From: an uncultured Photobacterium sp.
GTDB taxonomy: Bacteria > Pseudomonadota > Gammaproteobacteria > Enterobacterales > Vibrionaceae
NCBI RefSeq assembly: GCF_947502415.1
Contig: NZ_CANMZV010000013.1
Coordinates: 83,702 to 147,701, forward strand
DNA length: 64,000 nt
Direction of reading: 5' to 3'
The position numbers and the translations under genes are program-made. The notes under the pieces were generated by a model, which worked only from the letters and a program-made list of their open reading frames with translations, ran no database searches and was not told the origin of the DNA. How positions within the stretch are numbered: position 1 is the first letter of the stretch; the number at the start of each line of letters is the position of its first letter. This document shows, piece after piece, positions 31,401 through 40,119 of the stretch.

Positions 31401-31943
31401 TTTATCCATCGTAATCAGGTTATTAGCGTTCCCTTTCCAAGTCTGAACTGGGCCAGGAAACAAATCACAATGTTTGGGTTCAGGTAATGGTTCAATCGTA
31501 CCATTACAGTTTAAGATTTCAGTATTCTGTCCGGACACATAAACATTGTTACTCAAACCGAAAATATATGCCGGATTTTTTACCATCGCGCGCCCCCACC
31601 TTTGGGGAGTTAAATCCCAGCGATAAAAGTAATATTCCAAAGCTCCAGGCTTATTCCCTTTACCAGGTATATAGTGCAACCAAATATCATAGTGTTGTCC
31701 TTTGACTGTCCAGCCATAGTCACTATCATTGATTACCGCACTATCTCCAGGAACATTCGACCATAATATTTTTTTATTATCGTTTTGCCCGGTTAAAATT
31801 ACCCGCTCTTGATGCTGAACATTTGTGATCCGAAAAACAACATCAAAACCTTTGTTAACTTGTAAGCGCCCACATTCAGCTTGTACCGACAAACTAAAAA
31901 GAAAGACCACAACACAAAAAGCAATTCGATTAAAGTAGCTCAC
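28446..31943 (-). CDS. mshQ: MshQ, large secreted MSHA accessory protein
   Basis: The last gene of the MSHA structural operon, encoding a large exported protein thought to act as a tip adhesin or accessory. The 1165-residue product has a signal peptide (cleavage near VQA, then ECGRL). Residues about 270-430 look like a parallel beta-helix or polymer-forming region (GGNLILPSGEYWVD, IRGKLTIKGQVTL, SVDLNVSGQFNGRIYSQGP). The C-terminal half resembles DUF6701, the common C-terminal region of MshQ proteins, with many cysteines. Its codons look richer in A and T than the neighbouring mreB and yhdP. It overlaps mshP by four bases. Function is inferred from position and family. Confidence 0.85.
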   Translation of the reverse strand: MSYFNRIAFCVVVFLFSLSVQAECGRLQVNKGFDVVFRITNVQHQERVILTGQNDNKKILWSNVPGDSAVINDSDYGWTVKGQHYDIWLHYIPGKGNKPGALEYYFYRWDLTPQRWGRAMVKNPAYIFGLSNNVYVSGQNTEILNCNGTIEPLPEPKHCDLFPGPVQTWKGNANNLITMDKGTQINNTDEYKIGFSNQIVNRYTSGEYKPPEQLQGALCDGKPCELNGKEALKKILNWNSSGASQSLDNIVIKDERQAIPGTYFYAARGWTFGLTVEPGGNLILPSGEYWVDAADIRGKLTIKGQVTLHILDTLSIGGAVNTSSPADNLTVFAYNSGNACPLPANYPAGPPQVATNYSVDLNVSGQFNGRIYSQGPVTLSNSTTLVGAVTACQLQLSNTAKIIGDSECFTPQPKDVLDIMPQQAFGLTCERMPVSFSVRKKDGTLNSDYSGTLNASVTSDNPAKSCWALSKDATRCTSEAIASPLSGGQRTLWLESKKVGDIMIEGSINDLSDSAGPYRFSPYGFRINRGNPVSLVAGKPDRVLVEVVADTGKGCETIKDYSEEAPGALKKLSFQSLSYVRPTTRNHGVEIDNMTLSAGEKQEHDLTFINGWAWLPVKYHDAGEISFELVDKAWQPKECDNSIVDCEDFERDWQGLAGKAVIHSRPYTFAMCNIQSKSGNADFFGTATAGNAFTKAGEAFSVTFKPVIWSSVLARRSADFSGDNNADIITTDSVWCREEQSTPNYYSVADEITAPMVLSHKLATPVGGEQGLLQGSGTYHFANTQEARDGLTLNNLNWSEVGSLWLQADATYLGMDVEQGVGGVGRFYPHHFALLSSQLKNAVADKFTYMDQAFSASFKVEARNKDEIATLNYSGFASGFLEALDLVAADANVTGTAKNELTPRLDKTGLFSGWDKATLEVSNRAVGFKRDVTKATPKTTIPDGPYDVALGLIVSRGPSGNCRDLGCTDFAVKDLDVRTSAGKDPIAAKVLAGNIHARYGRLKLEDVNTQFDKPVNIPLRAEYWDSVVQAFVLNTDDAISHFNGNSYCKQIIWPTSLDESAKSKSYTQGNGSVKSGESYMLEATPDRTDYFREQVRFWQRLTASQPIKKNNSDSTINCFGMYSNQPWLTYNWRGKGDEDPSAVVTFGVYRGNDRIIYRGEKGINK

Positions 31944-32362
31944 GGCTTCAACCTCTTAGCCCACGTTTCCTGAATACGTTGCACCTCAAAAATACCGCTT
32001 CCACAACTTCCAGTGCTTTCTAAATGATATTGGGACACCGTTTCGCCATCGTAAGTCACATCAACTAACTTACAACCCACTGTTATTCTACAATCATGAA
32101 AATCCGCCGTATTTGCAAACGGCGGATTGGTATTATCACACGCCCCGATAGCACTCGGGTCTCCTATCGGGAAAAGACGATTTAACCCCCATTCAATACC
32201 ACTATTCGCAGCTAACCAGGCACGGGCTCCCAGCACCTCTCTGGTCGTGGTATCACTTTGTGACCAATTAATTTTTATCAAAGCCGCCGCCATCACAGCC
32301 ATCACAGTAATCACAAAAATAGCAACTACCAACGCACTGCCCTGCTGTCTTCTACGGTACAT
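31940..32362 (-). CDS. mshP: MshP, minor pilin-like protein
   Basis: A 140-residue type IV pilin-like protein. The N-terminus has a short basic leader and the prepilin-peptidase-like site QG|SALVVAIFVITVM, followed by a membrane helix. It lacks the glutamate at mature position 5, as in PilX/GspK-type pseudopilins that sit at the fibre tip. It overlaps mshQ by four bases and mshO by eleven, so these genes are coupled. Confidence 0.87.
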   Translation of the reverse strand: MYRRRQQGSALVVAIFVITVMAVMAAALIKINWSQSDTTTREVLGARAWLAANSGIEWGLNRLFPIGDPSAIGACDNTNPPFANTADFHDCRITVGCKLVDVTYDGETVSQYHLESTGSCGSGIFEVQRIQETWAKRLKP

Positions 32363-33113
32363 TCATCACCTGCACATCATGGCTATATTGGCTTTGCTCG
32401 CCATTATTGCTAAATACCAACTGGAAATGGACAAGCTGATTTCGATTTAACGCTGCATGCTCGAGGGTAAAATTACTATCCTTATAAATAAGGTTTTTCG
32501 CCAGTATTACCGGAATGGAGAAATTAGAACTCCCCGTTGGTCTGGTTGCTCTAGTTAATTGCTCCCCATTCAAACAAAACTGAACATCAACGCTATAGAT
32601 GTAAAACCGCTCAGAAACAGATTCACTCTCAAAGCTGGTTTTATTCTTTAACTTAATCCGCCACGGTTGCCTGCCTAGCGTTTTTTTTATTTCAGCGGAA
32701 CGTGTCACAGAAACTAAATCAGCAGGTCGTACCGGATTAATCGCTAATCGGTGCTTTTTAACATCAGCATCTCTTCCATCAACAGAAGAAGACATGATTC
32801 CAACAAGCTTATCAACATCATCTAATGATGAGTTGATATAGAATCCAGCATACTCAATCGGAGTAAAGCGAATACATTTATTATCAGACGAAATGTCCAA
32901 GCTATTGGGTACAGCATGACGCAACTCCCTAGTGAGTCGCTCAACCGCAAAACGGGCCTGAGATTGAACCTGCTCACGATCACGGGTATCAATATATCCT
33001 TGTGTTCCTAACTGAACATAACTACCAATTCCAAGCGAGATCACCCCGAGCACAACCAAGGCCATGATCATTTCAATCAGGGTAAAGCCATGGGAGTATT
33101 TTCTAACCGGCAT
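32352..33113 (-). CDS. mshO: MshO, minor prepilin
   Basis: A 253-residue prepilin with class III cleavage site HG|FTLIEMIMALVVLG, so the mature protein starts with phenylalanine and retains Glu5. It is the largest of the minor pilins, resembling PilW/GspJ. It overlaps mshD by one base and mshP by eleven. Confidence 0.9.
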   Translation of the reverse strand: MPVRKYSHGFTLIEMIMALVVLGVISLGIGSYVQLGTQGYIDTRDREQVQSQARFAVERLTRELRHAVPNSLDISSDNKCIRFTPIEYAGFYINSSLDDVDKLVGIMSSSVDGRDADVKKHRLAINPVRPADLVSVTRSAEIKKTLGRQPWRIKLKNKTSFESESVSERFYIYSVDVQFCLNGEQLTRATRPTGSSNFSIPVILAKNLIYKDSNFTLEHAALNRNQLVHFQLVFSNNGEQSQYSHDVQVMNVP

Positions 33114-33754
33114 TAATAGTTACTCCGATAGGCTGAAAACTGATAGCTCCCGTAACGACCAGCATCAATAGTCAGGTTAATCCGCTTATGAAGGCGATTG
33201 GCTTTATTCTGGATTTGCGAAGCTGTAGCCGGTGTATTATTAAAATCAGGATCATAGAAAACCGCTACCATCACCATAAAATTACTATAAGGCTGTGCTA
33301 TCTCCTTACCAATAACATCAGAGATATTGCTACGACCACCTTCTGCACAACTACGATTACTTCCACTCCAGCAACCAATATAGTCATCAACATCATTAAG
33401 TTGAGTCCGGCTTTCACTTACAGTACCTATGGTGTCTGGACCCAATGCAGTACTGCAAGATAAAGGGATCACTGCAGGTAAATCAGGATGGACGGTATCA
33501 TCACAACGAGAACGGCCACCATTGTCGTCACTATTGTGATCAAATTTTCTGGCCAAGATCTCGGTCATAAACGCATTAGCCAGTGCTGAAGCTCGGGCTT
33601 GGTAATATGGCGTTGCCGAACGCTCAACCTGAGGGAACAAAAAACTGGTCAGGGTTACCATCGCAACTCCCATAATCACTATTGCGATAATCCCTTCGAT
33701 CAAAGTAAAACCTCGCTGCGAGCATCGTTTCCCATTCTGCCGCCTCACTCGCAC
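33113..33754 (-). CDS. mshD: MshD, minor prepilin
   Basis: A 213-residue prepilin with cleavage site RG|FTLIEGIIAIVIMG and a rather long basic leader (about 15 residues). Several cysteines in the globular domain (CWSGSNRSC) may form a disulphide loop. It overlaps mshC by ten bases and mshO by one. Confidence 0.9.
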   Translation of the reverse strand: MRVRRQNGKRCSQRGFTLIEGIIAIVIMGVAMVTLTSFLFPQVERSATPYYQARASALANAFMTEILARKFDHNSDDNGGRSRCDDTVHPDLPAVIPLSCSTALGPDTIGTVSESRTQLNDVDDYIGCWSGSNRSCAEGGRSNISDVIGKEIAQPYSNFMVMVAVFYDPDFNNTPATASQIQNKANRLHKRINLTIDAGRYGSYQFSAYRSNY

Positions 33755-34260
33755 ACTCCTTCATCGATAAAACCTTCGCTGTTGAGACAAAGGCTAACGG
33801 TATTGCTGTCACGAGACTGCAAGTTAACCTGACAACCGGCTTGGCAGATTCGATTGCCACTGCTGTCTACTGGCCGCCCTAACAAATCAAAATAAATGGT
33901 ATTTTGCGGAGAAAAACGCACTCTGCTGGTTTTTCCTAATAACATTCTGCTGACAGTACTGACTGATGATTCTGATGGACACGAAGTACTGGCAATCAAT
34001 CCCATGCATGATGAGTTCTCTCCGGTTCCAGCAATAATACGGAGTGGAAAATTTGTACTTTGAGTATCGGTCGCCTGCATCGCTGTTATTTGAATTTGAC
34101 GGGCAATGGAAATGGCCTGATCGCGGGTGACAAACGCATCGAAGCTGCTACGCCCCGCTAATCGAGAAGTCGCGGTCACACTGATAATACCGATCAGAAT
34201 GATCACCACAATAAGTTCGATTAAGGTAAAACCGCGCTGGTTATGCTTGCCGCTGGGCAT
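33745..34260 (-). CDS. mshC: MshC, minor prepilin
   Basis: A 171-residue prepilin with cleavage site RG|FTLIELIVVIILIG and a C-terminal cysteine pair region (CQAGCQVNL and a final GVCE). It resembles FimT/GspH-type minor pilins. It follows mshA after about 105 bases that contain a strong hairpin, and overlaps mshD. Confidence 0.91.
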   Translation of the reverse strand: MPSGKHNQRGFTLIELIVVIILIGIISVTATSRLAGRSSFDAFVTRDQAISIARQIQITAMQATDTQSTNFPLRIIAGTGENSSCMGLIASTSCPSESSVSTVSRMLLGKTSRVRFSPQNTIYFDLLGRPVDSSGNRICQAGCQVNLQSRDSNTVSLCLNSEGFIDEGVCE

Positions 34261-34335
34261 TGTTCACCCTAAGTGAGTATTGATAGGAATAGTTTGAATC
34301 TATTTAATAAAAGCGCTAATCACTGCGCCCTTATT

Positions 34336-34361
34336 AAATAGAGCTCCGAAGAGCTCTATTT
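34336..34361. terminator. Hairpin with UUCG tetraloop downstream of mshA
   Basis: Eleven-base perfect stem AAATAGAGCTC / GAGCTCTATTT with loop TTCG as read on the minus strand, four bases after the mshA stop. On the msh (minus) strand the trailing sequence is T-poor, so it may attenuate, or protect the mshA mRNA 3' end, rather than fully terminate. A TTTTT run follows it on the plus strand. Confidence 0.8.
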
Positions 34362-34365
34362 TTGA

Positions 34366-34836
34366 TTAGTTTGTACCTGAAGGTGTACAAGCCGCACCAG
34401 TTGTAATAACAGTTGTAGCTGGAGTCGTAGCATCTGCAGCCTGAGTGTAAGTCACAATACACTCATTTTGATTACTATTGCCTTTGTAGGTATAGACAAC
34501 TGTAGTACCCGTTTCTTTAACAAACTCCCAGTCTTCCAAGCCATTCACTGCTACCTTCAATGCAGCAGACGTTGCTTTAGGGTAACCAAAAACAACGGGG
34601 ATCTTATTTACAACAGTGTTCGCACCAGCTGACGTTGCTTCAACACCATTAATCGCTGCCTTACCATAAACAATACCTGCCGCACCATCGATTGCCCCTT
34701 TAAGGCCTTTCAACGCTGAGTCTCGTGCATCATTCTGTAGGTTCAAGAAACGTGGTGCAGCAGTTACCGCCAGAATTCCCAGAATAACAATCACAACCAC
34801 TAGCTCTATCAGCGTAAAGCCGCCTTGACGTTTCAT
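34366..34836 (-). CDS. mshA: MshA, major MSHA pilin
   Basis: The major subunit of the mannose-sensitive haemagglutinin type IVa pilus used for surface attachment. The 156-residue prepilin has a six-residue leader (MKRQGG), cleavage before [14 protein letters not shown], Glu5 in place, and the long N-terminal helix with [20 protein letters not shown]. The C-terminal disulphide pair is NECIVTY and TTGAACTPS. The globular domain is variable between strains. It lies 14 bases after mshB and is followed by the UUCG hairpin, which could let it be expressed above mshC-Q. Confidence 0.95.
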   Translation of the reverse strand: MKRQGGFTLIELVVVIVILGILAVTAAPRFLNLQNDARDSALKGLKGAIDGAAGIVYGKAAINGVEATSAGANTVVNKIPVVFGYPKATSAALKVAVNGLEDWEFVKETGTTVVYTYKGNSNQNECIVTYTQAADATTPATTVITTGAACTPSGTN

Positions 34837-34850
34837 AACTTCTTCCTCAG

Positions 34851-35450
34851 TTATTTTAAATGGACTTCGACCCGGCCAAATGCCGGTTTATAAGTAAATG
34901 AATGTCCTGCCTCAACATTGGCCGAGCCAGAACCATCCGTACCGGCCGAAGCCAGTTGGTAGTAACGACAAAGCTTTTCAGAGTTGCTTCCTTCGGCTTT
35001 AACGTAAAACAGGTAATTACCGTTAGCCGCATCGTTCTTCTTCGTTGTGGCTAACGGTGTATTTTGCAACAGGTTTTCTAGCAGTTCCAAGCAATCAGCG
35101 TCACTCACAGCACTCAACTCAGACCCGCCGTTTTCTAGCGCAAACGGGTAGCCGTCACGCACGCTATCATCGGCTGTCGCCTTGGTCAGCAAAAATTCAG
35201 TCCCATCATAATTCACTAAATTTTGCCCACCAGTATTGGCCGGGCGGCCATAGGCTTCCCACTGGGCGCGGGCAGACAGGGCGGCAGTGGCAAAACCACC
35301 GGCAACACCTTCTATCGAGACTTTCTTGGCTTCATCGGTTACCTGTAAAAAACGAGGCAGTGCCGTTGCCGCGAGCAATCCGACAACAATGATCACGATA
35401 ACCAATTCCACAAGGGAGAAACCGCTTTGCTTTCTCATTCTTTTTCTCAT
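34851..35450 (-). CDS. mshB: MshB, minor prepilin
   Basis: A 199-residue prepilin with site [16 protein letters not shown] and the MSHA-type continuation [19 protein letters not shown], so it is a close paralogue of MshA in the helix region. Two starts are possible: ATG 35450 or ATG 35438 (MRKQSG leader, closer to the MshA leader length). It lies only 18 bases after mshF, so any promoter for the B-A-C-D-O-P-Q block must lie inside mshF. Confidence 0.91.
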   Translation of the reverse strand: MRKRMRKQSGFSLVELVIVIIVVGLLAATALPRFLQVTDEAKKVSIEGVAGGFATAALSARAQWEAYGRPANTGGQNLVNYDGTEFLLTKATADDSVRDGYPFALENGGSELSAVSDADCLELLENLLQNTPLATTKKNDAANGNYLFYVKAEGSNSEKLCRYYQLASAGTDGSGSANVEAGHSFTYKPAFGRVEVHLK

Positions 35451-35468
35451 CAGTCAAAAAAACGGCAC

Positions 35469-35948
35469 TTAGTCCGTCAAAAAGCCGTTTATCCGTATTC
35501 TCTCACGCTGATAAAATAATTCCAGCCAATTGCCACCAGTTATCTGATAAAAACAAGAATTATACTGGCCAGATCTCACTTCCTTTTTTGAGTAAAAACG
35601 CAGGTAATCAACACTACCTTCCCTGCTTACCAGAAGATCCCACATTTGCTGACAATCAACCTGACCATCACGCAATACAATCGGCCAACCAAGAGAGGTT
35701 AAAGCAAATTTAATCCCATCAACTTCCAGCTGTTCTGGCTTATCTTGCAGCTCCCACATTTGCCGGAGACTGGAGGCACTTTTATGAAAATTTTGCTCCA
35801 GCACTTTCAACTGAGTCTGTTCGGCCTTTGCATCGATTTGTCTCCACTGCACCAGCATGACAGTCAAAACCAGAAACACGACACTCAACCAAATCAGATA
35901 ACGAAAGCGTTTCTTCTGCTGCCGATTAAATGCCTCTAGCCACATCAA
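35469..35948 (-). CDS. mshF: MshF
   Basis: A 159-residue protein with one N-terminal membrane helix (about residues 15-35) and a small periplasmic domain with two cysteines (VDCQQMW and NSCFYQ). It is assigned by position between mshG and mshB; MshF proteins are poorly conserved and have no established role. It overlaps mshG by 23 bases. Confidence 0.82.
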   Translation of the reverse strand: MMWLEAFNRQQKKRFRYLIWLSVVFLVLTVMLVQWRQIDAKAEQTQLKVLEQNFHKSASSLRQMWELQDKPEQLEVDGIKFALTSLGWPIVLRDGQVDCQQMWDLLVSREGSVDYLRFYSKKEVRSGQYNSCFYQITGGNWLELFYQRERIRINGFLTD

Positions 35949-37146
35949 GCAAACTCCACATAGGCAAGAAAATACCCAGCGCCAAAATCAGCACCATAAT
36001 GGCAACAATCAACAGCAATATCGGTTCAATCCTTGCCGTCAGGGTTTTCAGATCATAATCCACTTCACGATCATAAAAATCGGACACCTCAAGCAACAAG
36101 TTATCCACCTGGCCGGTCTCTTCACCCACTGCAATCATCTGCAATACCAAAGGGGTGAAAATCCCCGCCTGGTTAGCAGTACTCGAGATACTGTTACCGC
36201 CCTCAATACCGCTTTTCATTTCAATCAGACGGTTTTCCAAAAAACGGTTACCCAGGGCTTCTGCCGACATCTGGATCGCCTGGTTCAGCGGTACACCGGC
36301 ACGGATCATCAAAGAAAATGTCCGGGAGAAGCGGGACAGTTGCGCCCGGTTTACAATGCCACCAATAATCGGCATTCTCAGGCGCCAGCGATCCCATTTT
36401 TCATGGCCAAGCGGCGTCTGGCGCCATGCCCGAAGCGCAATCCAGCTAATTAATAACCCACTGAGCATCAATGGCCAGTAATTAACAAAAAAGTTCGATG
36501 TTCCAATCAGGATCCGGGTCGGCAGCGGCAGATCAACACCAAATCGGCTGAACATAGAGGCAAACTGTGGGATCACCTTAATATTCAGCACCACCATCGC
36601 CAGCATAATGGCCGACAGAACAAAAATGGGATAACGCATCGCCGACTTAATCCGACGGCGAGTTTCCATTTCCTGCTCATAGTAATTGGCCAGCTGCAGC
36701 AGTGACTCATCCAGACGACCGGTGTTTTCACCGACATGGATCATCGAAACAAACAGATCAGCGAACACCCGCGGGTGTTGCTTCATCGCGACCGATAATG
36801 CCCGGCCATTGGTCAGCTCAACAGATACCGCCTCCAGCGTTTCTTTCATCAACGGATGAGCGGCACTTTGACTTAGACCTTTAATGGCCCGCAACAGAGG
36901 AACTCCGGCCTTGGTCAGGCTATAGAGCTGACGACAGAAGATCACCAAGACTTCCAACGGAATATTGCTCCTGAACATCGACTGAAAATCCAGCCCCTGT
37001 CCCTGCCCTTTACCCTGACGAATTTCAAGCGGAATGATCCCCTGGCGGATCAATAAGTCGGCAGCAGCCTCCTGCGTGGCCGCCTCAACCTGGCCACGCT
37101 GAAGTTCACCCTGATTACCGCGACCGCGATAATTAAATACTGGCAT
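35926..37146 (-). CDS. mshG: MshG, inner-membrane platform protein
   Basis: The polytopic platform protein (PilC/GspF family) that couples the assembly ATPase to pilin polymerisation. The 406-residue product has two T2SSF repeats, each with membrane helices; landmarks are FCRQLYSLTKAGVPLLRAI and FSRTFSLMIRAGVPLNQAI at equivalent places, and IAVGEETGQVDNLL before the last helices. It follows mshE by 17 bases. Confidence 0.95.
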   Translation of the reverse strand: MPVFNYRGRGNQGELQRGQVEAATQEAAADLLIRQGIIPLEIRQGKGQGQGLDFQSMFRSNIPLEVLVIFCRQLYSLTKAGVPLLRAIKGLSQSAAHPLMKETLEAVSVELTNGRALSVAMKQHPRVFADLFVSMIHVGENTGRLDESLLQLANYYEQEMETRRRIKSAMRYPIFVLSAIMLAMVVLNIKVIPQFASMFSRFGVDLPLPTRILIGTSNFFVNYWPLMLSGLLISWIALRAWRQTPLGHEKWDRWRLRMPIIGGIVNRAQLSRFSRTFSLMIRAGVPLNQAIQMSAEALGNRFLENRLIEMKSGIEGGNSISSTANQAGIFTPLVLQMIAVGEETGQVDNLLLEVSDFYDREVDYDLKTLTARIEPILLLIVAIMVLILALGIFLPMWSLLDVARGI

Positions 37147-37163
37147 ACCCTAATTCCATCCCA

Positions 37164-38879
37164 TCACAGCACGATACCGTCGTGAAAATCACCTTCACCC
37201 AACATCAATACCTCATCAAGACTGGTACGCCCGTCCAGTGCCAGCTCCATCGCAGACTCTATCAGTGGCTTATATTCTTCTGACCCTCTGGCTATCTGGC
37301 TGAACAACACTGCATCATTAGCGCGCAACGCATCCATCATCGGCTGGTTCAGTTCCAGCAATTCAAATACCCCGATCCGCCCCTTATAGCCGGTAAAGTT
37401 ACAACTCTGACACCCCCGTCCACGGCGGAAATCATGATGTTGATGTTGCGGAAAACGCGCCATCAGCCATTGTTGCTTGGCGGCATCGACCTCATCACTT
37501 TCCTCGCAATCCTTACAGACTCGGCGCACCAAGCGCTGGGCCAATACCGCACGCACCGCACTTGCCACCAGATAACCAGGTGCTTCCATATCCATCATCC
37601 GCAGGGCACTATCGATAGCATCATTGGTGTGCAGGGTCGACAGAACCAAGTGGCCAGTCAGCGCTGAGCGCAATCCGATTTCCACGGTTTCCTGATCCCG
37701 CATCTCCCCCACCAGGATAATATCTGGATCCTGGCGCAAAAAGGTGCGCAGGATCGATGAAAATGTCAGCCCAATCTTACTATTAACCTGAACCTGATTG
37801 ACGCGGGGCAAACGGTATTCAACTGGATCTTCTGCGGTGATCAGTTTTTTACCCGGCTTATTAAGCTCACTCAAAGCACCATACAGGGTGGTAGTTTTAC
37901 CCGAACCAGTCGGACCGGTAACCAAAATCATCCCGTGCGGCCTTTTTAGCTGATGGCGAAAACGTTGCAGCAGCCCCTCCGGCATCCCGACCTCTTCCAG
38001 GCTAAGGATCCCCGCCGACTGATCCAGCAGACGCATAACCACAGACTCACCATGCTGGACCGGCATCGTAGAAACACGTACGTCGACCGAATGTCCGCGC
38101 ACCTTGACGTTGAAACGGCCATCCTGCGGCAGACGTTTTTCTGAAATATCCAGCCCGCTCATAAGCTTAAGGCGCAGCACCAATGCAGCTGAAACACTGG
38201 CTTCATTGAGCAGGGTTTCGTGCAGTACACCATCGATACGCTGGCGAATACGTAGCACATCGGCATCTGGCTCAATATGGATATCTGAAGCCCCAACCTG
38301 AATCGCATCCTCAAATAAGGAATTGATCAGTTTAACAACAGTGACTTCCTCGTTATCAGCATCATCAAAGCCAAAACTAAAGTCGGAACGGCTCTGATGC
38401 TCCGCCTGCAACTGTTCGGCGAACGAGACAATTTCCTGAGTACGGCGATAGTAACGGTCAAATGCAGCTATCAGCTGACGCTCGGGTGCAATCACTAGTT
38501 CGACACGGTATTGTGCCAACTGGTTGTACACCGCTTCCTGAGCCGCCAAATCCGCGGGATCACTCATGGCCACCCGGACAGTATCGCCTCGGCACCCGAT
38601 CACCAGCGCACGCAGGCGACGGGCATGAACCTCCGATAGCAGAGAGACCGACTCAACTTCCACGCTGACCCGGGTCAGATCAACCAGCGGAATATCCAGC
38701 TGACGAGACAAAAAAGACAGCATCTGCTGCTCGGTCAAAAAGTCCATGCTGATCAAGGTATCACCGAGCTTGCGGCCGGTAGACTGCTGTTTTTCCAGCG
38801 CCTGCTCCAGCTGATCCTGAGCAACAATGCCTTCTTCAACCAGCAAGTCACCAAGACGTTTTCTCAATCGAATTTGCAT
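37164..38879 (-). CDS. mshE: MshE, c-di-GMP-binding pilus assembly ATPase
   Basis: The PilB/GspE-type hexameric ATPase that drives MSHA extension. The N-terminal MshEN domain carries two tandem motifs beginning RLGDLLVEEGIVAQDQLEQ (residue 8 on) and KLGDTLISMDFLTEQQM, which in V. cholerae MshE bind c-di-GMP. The ATPase core shows Walker A GPTGSGKTTTLYG, the Asp box, Walker B DPDIILVGEMRD and a four-cysteine zinc motif (CKDC and CQSC). The 571-residue length is normal. It lies between mshN and mshG. Confidence 0.96.
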   Translation of the reverse strand: MQIRLRKRLGDLLVEEGIVAQDQLEQALEKQQSTGRKLGDTLISMDFLTEQQMLSFLSRQLDIPLVDLTRVSVEVESVSLLSEVHARRLRALVIGCRGDTVRVAMSDPADLAAQEAVYNQLAQYRVELVIAPERQLIAAFDRYYRRTQEIVSFAEQLQAEHQSRSDFSFGFDDADNEEVTVVKLINSLFEDAIQVGASDIHIEPDADVLRIRQRIDGVLHETLLNEASVSAALVLRLKLMSGLDISEKRLPQDGRFNVKVRGHSVDVRVSTMPVQHGESVVMRLLDQSAGILSLEEVGMPEGLLQRFRHQLKRPHGMILVTGPTGSGKTTTLYGALSELNKPGKKLITAEDPVEYRLPRVNQVQVNSKIGLTFSSILRTFLRQDPDIILVGEMRDQETVEIGLRSALTGHLVLSTLHTNDAIDSALRMMDMEAPGYLVASAVRAVLAQRLVRRVCKDCEESDEVDAAKQQWLMARFPQHQHHDFRRGRGCQSCNFTGYKGRIGVFELLELNQPMMDALRANDAVLFSQIARGSEEYKPLIESAMELALDGRTSLDEVLMLGEGDFHDGIVL

Positions 38880-38884
38880 GGTAC

Positions 38885-40117
38885 TTAACCTTCTCGAGAA
38901 TCAAGCGCCGTCAGACGCTGTTGAATAAACTGTTGTGACTGAGAGGAAATCTGCCCCATCAGCAAAGCTTGTTTATAGGCATCGCGAGCCTTGCCTACCT
39001 GCGAGCTACGCTCCAGAGCTATCCCCAGCCCCATCCACCAGCGACCGTCATAAGGTTGCTCTTTCACCAACTGCTGGTAACTACTCATTGCCATTTCGTT
39101 ATTATTAAGCTGCTGGGCCAATGCCCCACGCATCGCCAAATAACCACTATGGCTTTCAACCGGCAACCGACTAAGAACATTAAGAGCAGCCTGCGGCTGG
39201 GATTCATTAGCCAGTAACTTAGCCATGGTCAGACGCAAATCCGGTTGCTCAGCATCAAGCATCAGCCCCTGCTGCAAAGCTGATATGGCCTGTCGGGTCT
39301 CCCCCCGGCCATAATAGAGTGCCGACAGCTTCTGCCGAGCTTTTACCCATTCCGGTTGATATTTCAGTGCCGACTCAAGATAGCCAATAGCTTTACGGCT
39401 ATCGCCAGCCTCCCAGGCTTTCTGAGCTTTTTTGTATTCAACATTGGCAAGTTGCCCGGCATCAAGTTCAACCGTTTCAATTGTTAATCCCCCTCCCTCA
39501 GCAATTGCTTCAGGCTGATTCTCAACGTGTTTTAATTCACTGCTGTTTTGCTTTGGCAACTTGGACTCAAATGTTTTTTTACCCAATGCTTCTTGGGACG
39601 GTACTTTTTGCACTAAGACCGCTTGCTTTCCTTTACTGATCTCAGCATTTACTTTTGAAACTGAAGACGTCACATCCAAGGTATTTGGCTTAATCGTTTT
39701 TGCCGGCTTTTGAAGTTCCGTCGTTTTGGCGATAACCTTCGCTTTCGGCGCACTCTTAGGCTTAACTGGCACAGGCTCATTCTTGACCTGGGGAACCGAC
39801 TCTTCTACCAGAGGAGCAGACTTTGCACTCACACTGGCTACTGGAGGTGGCTGTTTTTGTTCGCTAGCTTGTTCAGCTGTTTTTTCATATCCAGCCAGAA
39901 CAGTGTTTTCCTCTGAAAACTCGGCCTTAGCCTGACGGTGGGAACCCAACCACCAACCGGTACCGCCGGCAAATACCGCGATGCACAAACCAGCCACCGC
40001 CCAACGAGGAGCAGGGTTCTTAGGGACGGGTCTAACCGTTGCAGCCTGTAACTGCACAGCAGTACTGCGGGGTTGATTCTGGCTCAATGCATTGAGCTTT
40101 TTATTAATTTCACTCAT
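38885..40117 (-). CDS. mshN: MshN, TPR-containing MSHA biogenesis protein
   Basis: A bitopic protein with an N-terminal cytoplasmic stretch, one membrane helix (about 44-62, AVAGLCIAVFAGG region), a long low-complexity Lys/Pro/Ala-rich periplasmic linker (about 80-190) and C-terminal TPR repeats (YKKAQKAWEAGDSRKAIGYL onward). It probably links the inner-membrane complex to the secretin, by analogy. I chose ATG 40117 (MSEINKKLNAL, 410 residues), two bases after the mshM stop; in-frame starts at 40129 and 40153 lie within mshM. Confidence 0.88.
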   Translation of the reverse strand: MSEINKKLNALSQNQPRSTAVQLQAATVRPVPKNPAPRWAVAGLCIAVFAGGTGWWLGSHRQAKAEFSEENTVLAGYEKTAEQASEQKQPPPVASVSAKSAPLVEESVPQVKNEPVPVKPKSAPKAKVIAKTTELQKPAKTIKPNTLDVTSSVSKVNAEISKGKQAVLVQKVPSQEALGKKTFESKLPKQNSSELKHVENQPEAIAEGGGLTIETVELDAGQLANVEYKKAQKAWEAGDSRKAIGYLESALKYQPEWVKARQKLSALYYGRGETRQAISALQQGLMLDAEQPDLRLTMAKLLANESQPQAALNVLSRLPVESHSGYLAMRGALAQQLNNNEMAMSSYQQLVKEQPYDGRWWMGLGIALERSSQVGKARDAYKQALLMGQISSQSQQFIQQRLTALDSREG

Positions 40118-40119
40118 GC

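Noticed and set aside
39710..39935. Open frames on the plus strand inside mshN
   Set aside because: They mirror the low-complexity Lys/Ala/Pro linker of mshN and have no ribosome sites or family features.
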